In this document: piece after piece, positions 58,163 through 64,000 of the stretch
Numbering within the stretch: position 1 is the stretch's first letter
Layout of the letters: the number at the start of each line of letters is the position of its first letter
NCBI RefSeq assembly: GCF_003952185.1
Contig: NZ_RXFS01000003.1
Span: forward strand, 310,001 to 374,000
From: Variovorax sp. 679
Lineage (GTDB): Bacteria > Pseudomonadota > Gammaproteobacteria > Burkholderiales > Burkholderiaceae_C
Length of the DNA stretch: 64,000 nt
Reading direction: 5' to 3'
The notes under the pieces: generated by a model
Database searches by the model: none
Told to the model about the DNA's origin: nothing
What the model saw: only the letters and a program-made list of their open reading frames with translations
Made by a program: the position numbers and the translations under genes

Positions 58163-58332
58163 TTTTAACTCCTTGAATCTTGCAGTTGCCGTTATGTGTC
58201 TATGAATACTTCTTGTGTGCTGACGGGTTCAACGATGAGCCCGTCGCGATGGTGGACCTGTTCGTCGCCATCGCTCGTTGAAATGCATGGGAGGGCTGCC
58301 ACGGGCCAGCCAGAGTGGAGACTTGATCATGG

Positions 58333-59562
58333 CTAGAAATTCCCCACGATGAAGTCCTTGAAACGTCCGAATGCAGTCTTTACGGACCCGTTCTTCTGTG
58401 CGACCTTGAAACCACGCATGCGTGCAAAACGTGCTTCCTCGAGCAGGCCCATCACCGTCGCGGCGCGAGGCTGCGCGACCATGTCGGACAGCGCGCTCGA
58501 ATACTTCGGAATGCCGCGGCGCACGGGCTTGAGGAAGATGTCCTCGCCGAGCTCGACCATGCCGGGCATCACCGCGCTGCCGCCCGTGAGCACCACGCCC
58601 GACGACAGCACCTCTTCGTAGCCCGACTCGCGCACCACCTGCTGCACCAGAGAGAAGATCTCCTCGATGCGCGGCTCGATCACGCCGGCCAGCGCCTGCT
58701 TGCTCAGCATGCGTGGGCCGCGGTCGCCGAGCCCCGGCACCTCGACCTGCGTGTCGGGGTCGGCCAGCAGCTGCTTGGCGAAGCCGTTCTCGACCTTGAT
58801 GTCTTCCGCGTCCTTGGTCGGCGTGCGCAGCGCCATCGCGATGTCGCTCGTGATGAGGTCGCCCGCGATCGGGATCACCGCCGTATGGCGGATCGCGCCG
58901 TTGGTGAAGATCGCCACGTCGGTCGTGCCCGCGCCGATGTCCACCAGCACCACGCCCAGTTCGCGCTCGTCCTCGGTCAGCACCGCCTGGCTGGAGGCCA
59001 GCGGGTTCAGCATCAGCTGGTCGACCTCGAGGCCGCAGCGGCGCACGCACTTGATGATGTTCTCGGCCGCGCTCTGCGCACCGGTCACGATGTGCACCTT
59101 GGCTTCGAGCCGCATGCCGCTCATGCCGATCGGCTCCTTCACGTCCTGGCCGTCGATCACGAACTCCTGCGGCTCCACCAGCAGCAGGCGTTGGTCGCTC
59201 GAGATGTTGATGGCGCGCGCCGTCTCCACCACGCGGGCCACATCGGCGGGCGTCACTTCCTTGTCCTTCACCGCCACCATGCCGCTCGAATTGATGCCGC
59301 GGATGTGGCTGCCGGTGATGCCGGTGTAGACGCGGCTGATCTTGCAGTCGGCCATCAGCTCGGCCTCTTTCAGCGCCTGCTGGATGCTCTGCACGGTGGC
59401 GTCGATGTTCACCACCACGCCGCGCTTGAGGCCGTTGCTCGGCGCGATGCCGAGGCCGGCCAGCTTGAGCTCGCCACCGGGCAGCACCTCGGCCACGACC
59501 ACCATCACCTTGGCGGTGCCGATGTCGAGTCCTACGACCAGGTCTTTGTATTCTTTGGGCAT
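58333..59562 (-). CDS. ftsA: Cell division protein FtsA
   Basis: FtsA is the actin-like tether that anchors FtsZ to the membrane. The 409-residue product has the actin-like phosphate-binding loop (VVGLDIGTAKVMVVVAEV), the GVVLVDIGAGTTDVAIF motif, TGGSAVMPG and a C-terminal amphipathic helix rich in K, F and R (VKTAFGRFKDFIVGNF). The start at 59562 gives MPKEYKDLVV; earlier in-frame codons would overlap the ftsQ end. Sits between ftsQ and ftsZ. Confidence 0.97.
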   Translation of the reverse strand: MPKEYKDLVVGLDIGTAKVMVVVAEVLPGGELKLAGLGIAPSNGLKRGVVVNIDATVQSIQQALKEAELMADCKISRVYTGITGSHIRGINSSGMVAVKDKEVTPADVARVVETARAINISSDQRLLLVEPQEFVIDGQDVKEPIGMSGMRLEAKVHIVTGAQSAAENIIKCVRRCGLEVDQLMLNPLASSQAVLTEDERELGVVLVDIGAGTTDVAIFTNGAIRHTAVIPIAGDLITSDIAMALRTPTKDAEDIKVENGFAKQLLADPDTQVEVPGLGDRGPRMLSKQALAGVIEPRIEEIFSLVQQVVRESGYEEVLSSGVVLTGGSAVMPGMVELGEDIFLKPVRRGIPKYSSALSDMVAQPRAATVMGLLEEARFARMRGFKVAQKNGSVKTAFGRFKDFIVGNF

Positions 59563-59590
59563 TGAAATGTCCTCGATTCCTCGGTATTCG

Positions 59591-60379
59591 CTACTTGATT
59601 TTTCTTGGGGCCTCGGGCGAGACCGTGGTGACGCCGCGCAGCCGCAATGCATACGCGTCGTTGTGGCGCAGGTCGGCGCCCTCGACGTCGGCCATCGTGC
59701 GGCGGTACTGGCCCGCGACCTGGGTCACGGTCTTCAGGAAGCGCTGCAGGCGGGCCGTCACCTCTTCGCTCTGGCCGCGGCCCAGCTCCAGCTCGGCGCC
59801 GCTGTCGAGCACCACCTTCCAGCTGCCACGGCTCGACAGCGTGAGCTCGTCGATGCTCAGGTCGTAGGGCTGGAACTGCGGCTGCAGCACGCGGTACATG
59901 CCCAGCACCTGGCCGGCCTGTTCGATCGGGCCGTCCAGGCGCGGCAGGTTGTCGTCCACCTCGGCCACGTTGGCCTCGAACACGTCGCCGAAGCCGTTGA
60001 TGAGCTTCGAGCCCGACTCGTCGCCCCAGTTGGCCACCGGCACCTGCTCGGTCAGCGTCACGCGCAGCTTGTTCGGGAACTCGCGCCGCACCACCGCGCT
60101 GCGCACCCACGGCACCGACTCGAAGGCCGCGCGCGCACGGCCCAGGTCGATGGTGAAGAAGTTGCCCTTGAGCTGCGGCGCCACGTTGGCGCGCAGCGTG
60201 ACGGCATTGTTGTGCGTGACCTCGCCGTCCACCTTGATGCCGGCGATCGGGAAGAAAGGCTGGCGCAGCACCCACCACGCGCCCGCCGCAAGCAGCATGA
60301 GCGCCACCATCACGAAGGCAATGTTCGCGACGATGTTCATGAGCTTGACGTCGAAGGGCGCTGGGATGCTGTCGGCCAT
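59591..60379 (-). CDS. ftsQ: Cell division protein FtsQ
   Basis: FtsQ is a bitopic divisome protein that recruits FtsL/FtsB. The 262-residue product has a short cytosolic tail, one transmembrane helix (about 15-37), a POTRA domain beginning GIKVDGEVTHNNAVTLRANV and the FtsQ beta domain, with the text VPWVRSAVVRREFPNKLRVTLTEQVPVANWG typical. The start at 60379 is 2 bp after the ddlB stop. Confidence 0.95.
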   Translation of the reverse strand: MADSIPAPFDVKLMNIVANIAFVMVALMLLAAGAWWVLRQPFFPIAGIKVDGEVTHNNAVTLRANVAPQLKGNFFTIDLGRARAAFESVPWVRSAVVRREFPNKLRVTLTEQVPVANWGDESGSKLINGFGDVFEANVAEVDDNLPRLDGPIEQAGQVLGMYRVLQPQFQPYDLSIDELTLSSRGSWKVVLDSGAELELGRGQSEEVTARLQRFLKTVTQVAGQYRRTMADVEGADLRHNDAYALRLRGVTTVSPEAPRKIK

Positions 60380-60381
60380 GG

Positions 60382-61353
60382 CTATAGCGAGCCTCCCGTC
60401 GCGTCGAGCGTGGCGGAAGCCAGCACCCGCAGGCACAGCTCCTCGTACGCGATGCCCGCGGCGCGGGCCGACATCGGCACCAGCGAATGGCTGGTCATGC
60501 CGGGCGAGGTGTTCATCTCCAGCAGGAAGGGCTTGCGGTCGCTGGCGCGGATCATCACGTCGGCACGGCCCCAGCCGCGGCAGCCGAGCGTGCGGTAGGC
60601 AGCCAGCGTGATGCTCTGGATCTCGCGCTCCTCCGCCTCGGGCAGGCCGCTCGGGCACTGGTACTTCACGTCGTCGGTGAAGTATTTGTTCTGGTAGTCG
60701 TAGGCGCCCTCGGGCGCGGCGATGCGCACCACCGGCAGCGCGCGCGCGTCGAGCCCGTGGCCAAGCACGGCGCAGGTCACTTCCTCGCCCTCGATGAATT
60801 CCTCGCACAGCACGTCGGCGTCGTACTTGGCCGAGAGGGCGACCGCGTCCTGCATCTGCGAATAGCCCTGCACCTTGGTCACGCCGATGGACGAGCCCTC
60901 GCGCGGCGGCTTCACGATGAGCGGCAGGCCCAGCACGTCGGGCACGGCCATCACCTGTTCGCGGCTTTGCTGGTCGAAGGCCAGGCGCACGTACTTGGGC
61001 GTGGGCAGGCCGTCGGCCTGCCAGATGCGCTTGGTCATGACCTTGTCCATCGCCACGCTCGAGGCCATCACGCCCGAGCCGGTGTAGGGAATGCCGAGCA
61101 GCTCGAGCGCGCCCTGCACGGTGCCGTCCTCGCCATGGCGGCCATGCAGCGCGACGAAGCAGCGGGCGAAGCCTTCATGCTTCAGCTCGGCCAGTTCGCG
61201 CTGCGACGGATCGAACGCATACGCATCGACGCCGCGCGAACGCAGCGCGTCGAGCACGCCGGTGCCCGACATCAGGGAGACTTCGCGTTCGGCGGAACTG
61301 CCGCCGAACAGCACGGCAACCTTGCCGAAGAGTTTGGGGTCCTGAAGGCTCAT
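60382..61353 (-). CDS. ddlB: D-alanine--D-alanine ligase DdlB
   Basis: DdlB joins two D-alanines for the pentapeptide. The 323-residue ATP-grasp enzyme has [17 protein letters not shown] at the start, the region [42 protein letters not shown] and the C-terminal [16 protein letters not shown]. Its ATG at 61353 overlaps the end of murC by 4 bp. Confidence 0.97.
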   Translation of the reverse strand: MSLQDPKLFGKVAVLFGGSSAEREVSLMSGTGVLDALRSRGVDAYAFDPSQRELAELKHEGFARCFVALHGRHGEDGTVQGALELLGIPYTGSGVMASSVAMDKVMTKRIWQADGLPTPKYVRLAFDQQSREQVMAVPDVLGLPLIVKPPREGSSIGVTKVQGYSQMQDAVALSAKYDADVLCEEFIEGEEVTCAVLGHGLDARALPVVRIAAPEGAYDYQNKYFTDDVKYQCPSGLPEAEEREIQSITLAAYRTLGCRGWGRADVMIRASDRKPFLLEMNTSPGMTSHSLVPMSARAAGIAYEELCLRVLASATLDATGGSL

Positions 61354-62819
61354 GAGGCCCTCCCTTTGCGCGAACCGCGCTCCGATGTTGAGGGGGCGGC
61401 GGCCGCACCGGCCGCTGCGCCGAGTTCGACGACCTTGCCCGGCACCGCGCCGATGGACCCGGCGCCCATGGAGAGCACCACGTCGCCCGGACGCGCGTTG
61501 TCGAGAATGGCTCGCGGCATGGCGGCGATGTCGTCGACGAACACCGGCTCGACCTTGCCCGCCACGCGCAGTGCGCGCGCCAGCGTGCGGCCGTCGGCGG
61601 CCACGATGGGCGCCTCGCCCGCGGCATAGACCTCGCCGAGCAGCACCGCGTCGGCCGTGCCGATGACCTTCACGAAGTCCTCGAAGCAGTCGCGCGTGCG
61701 GGTGTAGCGGTGCGGCTGGAAGGCCAGCACCAGCCGGCGTCCCGGGAACGCGCCGCGCGCGGCGGCGATGGTGGCCGCCATCTCGACGGGGTGATGGCCG
61801 TAGTCGTCGATCACGGTGAAGGTGCCGGCTGCATCGCCCCCCTGCACCGCCACGTCACCGTAGCTCTGGAAGCGCCGGCCCACGCCCTTGAAGCCCGCAA
61901 GGCCACGCTGCACCGCCTCGTCGGAGATGCCCAGCTCCACGGCCACGGCGATCACCGACAGTGCATTGCGCACGTTGTGCTCGCCCGGCAAGTTCAGCAC
62001 GATGGGCAGGTCGGGCAGCGTGACGCCGTTGCGGCGCTGCGCGGTGAAGTGCATCTGGCCGCCGACGGCGCGCACGTCGATGGCGCGCACCTGGGCGTCC
62101 TCGCCGAAGCCGTAGCTGGTGACCGGGCAGGTCACGTCGGCCACGATCTCGCGCACCGCCGGATCGTCGGTGCAGAGAATGGCCACGCCGTAGAAGGGCA
62201 TGCGGTGCAGGAAGTCGACGAAGGCCTTCTTGAGCTTCGCGAAGTCGTGCCCGTAGGTTTCCATGTGGTCGGCGTCGATGTTCGTGACCACCGCCATCAC
62301 CGGCAGCAGGTTCAGGAACGAGGCGTCCGACTCGTCGGCCTCCACCACGATGTAGTCGCCGCTGCCGAGCTGCGCGTTGGCGCCGGCGCTGTTCAGGCGT
62401 CCGCCGATCACGAAGGTCGGGTCGAGCCCGGCGGCGGCGAGCACGCTCGCCACCAGGCTGGTGGTGGTGGTCTTGCCGTGCGTGCCGGCAATCGCGATGC
62501 CCTGCTTCAGGCGCATCAGCTCGGCCAGCATCAGCGCACGCGGCACGACCGGAATGCGCTTCTCGCGTGCGGCCAGCACTTCGGGGTTGTCCGACTGCAC
62601 GGCGGTCGAGGTGACGACCGCGTCCGCGCCGTCGATGTGCGCGGCGGCATGACCCACGAAGGTGGCGATGCCCAGGCCGGCGAGGCGGCGCAGCGTGGCG
62701 CTGTCGGACAGGTCGGAGCCGGAAATCTTGTAGCCCAGGTTCAGCAGCACCTCGGCGATGCCGCTCATGCCGGACCCACCGATGCCCACGAAATGGATGT
62801 GACGAATCGCGTGCTTCAT
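61350..62819 (-). CDS. murC: UDP-N-acetylmuramate--L-alanine ligase MurC
   Basis: MurC adds L-alanine to UDP-MurNAc. The 489-residue product has [17 protein letters not shown], the P-loop [37 protein letters not shown] and [13 protein letters not shown]. Its ATG overlaps the end of murG (4 bp). A Pro/Ser/Ala-rich C-terminal tail of about 25 residues is longer than usual. Confidence 0.97.
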   Translation of the reverse strand: MKHAIRHIHFVGIGGSGMSGIAEVLLNLGYKISGSDLSDSATLRRLAGLGIATFVGHAAAHIDGADAVVTSTAVQSDNPEVLAAREKRIPVVPRALMLAELMRLKQGIAIAGTHGKTTTTSLVASVLAAAGLDPTFVIGGRLNSAGANAQLGSGDYIVVEADESDASFLNLLPVMAVVTNIDADHMETYGHDFAKLKKAFVDFLHRMPFYGVAILCTDDPAVREIVADVTCPVTSYGFGEDAQVRAIDVRAVGGQMHFTAQRRNGVTLPDLPIVLNLPGEHNVRNALSVIAVAVELGISDEAVQRGLAGFKGVGRRFQSYGDVAVQGGDAAGTFTVIDDYGHHPVEMAATIAAARGAFPGRRLVLAFQPHRYTRTRDCFEDFVKVIGTADAVLLGEVYAAGEAPIVAADGRTLARALRVAGKVEPVFVDDIAAMPRAILDNARPGDVVLSMGAGSIGAVPGKVVELGAAAGAAAAPSTSERGSRKGRAS

Positions 62820-63880
62820 TTGGCAAGCTCCTCGCAGGCGCGGACGACCGCCTCGACGGCTTCGGTCTTCTGCATGGTCTTGGCCTTGGCGGCCTTCTCT
62901 ATCAGCGCATCGCGCCCGGTTTTCTGTAGCAAGTCAGCCAGCAATTCAGGAGTGAGGTCGACCTGCTGCACCAGCCAGCCGCCGCCCGCGTCCACGAGGA
63001 AGCGCGCGTTGGTGGTCTGGTGGTCGTCGACCGCCGAGGGGAAAGGCACGAACAGCGCTGCTGCGCCGACGGCCGCGATTTCTGTGACGGTGCTGGCGCC
63101 TGCGCGCGCGACGATGATGTCGGCATCGGCATACGCCTGAGCGGTGTCTTCGATGAAGGGCGTGAGTTCGCCCTCGACGCCCGCGGCCTCGTAGTTGGCG
63201 CGCAGCTCGTCGATCTGCTTGGTGCCGCTCTGGTGCAGCACCTGCGGGCGCGCGGCCAGCTCGATGCGCGCCAGCGCCTGCGGCACCACGGTGTTGAGGC
63301 CGCGCGCGCCGAGGCTGCCGCCCACCACCAGCAGCTTCAGCGGACCGGTGCGGCCCGCGAAACGCTCTGCCGGTTCAGGCTTCGAGGTGAAGGCCGCGCG
63401 CAGCGGGTTGCCCACCCATTGCGCCTTCTTCAGCACGTTGGGGAAGGCGGTGAACACGCGGTCGGCCACGCCCGCCAGCACCTTGTTGGCAAGGCCCGCC
63501 ACCGAGTTCTGCTCGTGCAGCACCAGCGGCTTGCCGACCAGCACGCCCATCATGCCGCCCGGGAAGGTGATGTAGCCACCCAGGCCCACCAGCACGTCGG
63601 GCTTCACGCGGCGTACCACGCGCAGGCTCTGCCAGAAGGCGCGCAGCAGCTTCAGCGGCAACAGGAACAGCGTGAGCGGGCCCTTGCCGCGCACGCCGCC
63701 GAACTGCACGGGCTCGAAGGCGAAGCCGCGCGGCGGAACCAGCTTTTCCTCCATGCTGCCGGGCGCGCCCAGCCAGTGCACCTTCCAGCCTCGTTCGCGC
63801 AGGGCTTCGGCCACCGCGAGTCCGGGGAAGATGTGGCCGCCGGTGCCGCCGGCCATGACGAGTGCTGTGCGGCCGGTCAT
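62816..63880 (-). CDS. murG: Undecaprenyldiphospho-muramoylpentapeptide beta-N-acetylglucosaminyltransferase MurG
   Basis: MurG makes lipid II from lipid I. The 354-residue product has the glycine-rich loops [19 protein letters not shown] and [12 protein letters not shown], the HEQNSVAG motif, and the C-terminal donor-binding region [19 protein letters not shown]. Its ATG overlaps the end of ftsW (4 bp). Confidence 0.97.
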   Translation of the reverse strand: MTGRTALVMAGGTGGHIFPGLAVAEALRERGWKVHWLGAPGSMEEKLVPPRGFAFEPVQFGGVRGKGPLTLFLLPLKLLRAFWQSLRVVRRVKPDVLVGLGGYITFPGGMMGVLVGKPLVLHEQNSVAGLANKVLAGVADRVFTAFPNVLKKAQWVGNPLRAAFTSKPEPAERFAGRTGPLKLLVVGGSLGARGLNTVVPQALARIELAARPQVLHQSGTKQIDELRANYEAAGVEGELTPFIEDTAQAYADADIIVARAGASTVTEIAAVGAAALFVPFPSAVDDHQTTNARFLVDAGGGWLVQQVDLTPELLADLLQKTGRDALIEKAAKAKTMQKTEAVEAVVRACEELAK

Positions 63881-64000
63881 ACGCGACCTCCCCGCATCAG
63901 CACGCGGTTTTCATAGTCGATGCGCAGCACGATCGCCAGCGCCACGAGGTTCATCAGGATCGCCGAGCCGCCGAAGCTCATCAGCGGCAGCGTCAGGCCC
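63877..64000 (-). CDS. ftsW: Cell division protein FtsW, C-terminal end only
   Basis: The last 40 codons of a SEDS-family protein are visible on the minus strand, running off the right edge. They read [13 protein letters not shown] in the last conserved loop, then a hydrophobic helix ([19 protein letters not shown]) and the tail VLMRGGRV. This ending and the position before murG identify ftsW, the septal lipid II polymerase. Its stop overlaps the murG start by 4 bp. Confidence 0.9.
   Translation of the reverse strand, partial: GLTLPLMSFGGSAILMNLVALAIVLRIDYENRVLMRGGRV

Overview
This high-GC window has the gene content and gene order of a betaproteobacterium of the order Burkholderiales, most likely Comamonadaceae and close to Variovorax. 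This placement is inferred from conserved neighbourhoods (ffh, a CcsA-like gene, pilS, pilR and ampD next to nrdAB; accB-accC-prmA; the dcw cluster ending in ftsZ and lpxC) and from a family of intergenic repeats, not from a database search. I see no rRNA or tRNA genes, insertion sequences, prophage or CRISPR arrays. Almost all of it looks like vertically inherited core chromosome.

Layout. 1-2871 (-): RND efflux permease (cut by the window edge) and its adaptor. 3055-8495 (+): a secreted protein, miaB, and a GlrK/QseG-like/GlrR trio (histidine kinase, lipoprotein, sigma-54 activator). 8483-10919: a sigma-54 control region with activator and IHF sites, then opgH for periplasmic glucans. 11212-13244 (+): a two-gene RNA repair operon, an ATP-dependent RNA ligase and an HD-phosphoesterase/polynucleotide kinase. 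13311-19737: ffh (-) facing a cytochrome-assembly gene, a small membrane protein, pilS-pilR and ampD (+). 19958-25153 (+): NrdR-box-controlled nrdA and nrdB, then a lysine/alanine-rich histone H1-like protein. 25251-31745 (-): PfkB kinase, zinc-ribbon DUF3426 protein, prmA, accC, accB, a TlpA-like thioredoxin and an uncharacterised protein. 31857-33778 (+): mpl and a DUF985 cupin. 33792-41053 (-): aroG with an aromatic-rich leader peptide and attenuator, a lipoprotein, tldD, rodA and a NarL-type two-component pair. 41451-49055 (mostly +): a YqiA-like esterase, an RNase II-family exonuclease, a TonB-like protein, aroE, mtgA, a DUF2809 protein (-), and a PlsC/CdsA-like pair. 49287-55500: a 692-residue TPR protein (-), ruvC (+), an SHMT-like enzyme (-) divergent from a LysR regulator (+), and an uncharacterised membrane protein. 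55513-64000 (-): a 58-residue membrane protein, lpxC, ftsZ, ftsA, ftsQ, ddlB, murC, murG and the end of ftsW.

The dominant theme is the cell envelope: peptidoglycan synthesis and recycling (dcw genes, mtgA, rodA, mpl, ampD), lipid A (lpxC), phospholipids (PlsC/CdsA-like, accBC), periplasmic glucans (opgH) and envelope-type signalling (GlrKR, PilSR, a NarL-type pair). The most interesting signals are regulatory or accessory. (1) A complete GlrR-like control region, with a TGTC-N10-GACA operator, IHF sites and a -24/-12 promoter, lies between glrR and opgH. (2) A three-segment transcription attenuator with a Tyr/Phe-rich leader peptide precedes aroG. (3) An RNA ligase/HD-Pnk operon has an unusual Walker A motif. 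(4) A PlsC acyltransferase carries a roughly 97-residue Pro/Ala-rich insertion. (5) A REP-like repeat family includes a perfect 90-bp tandem duplication.
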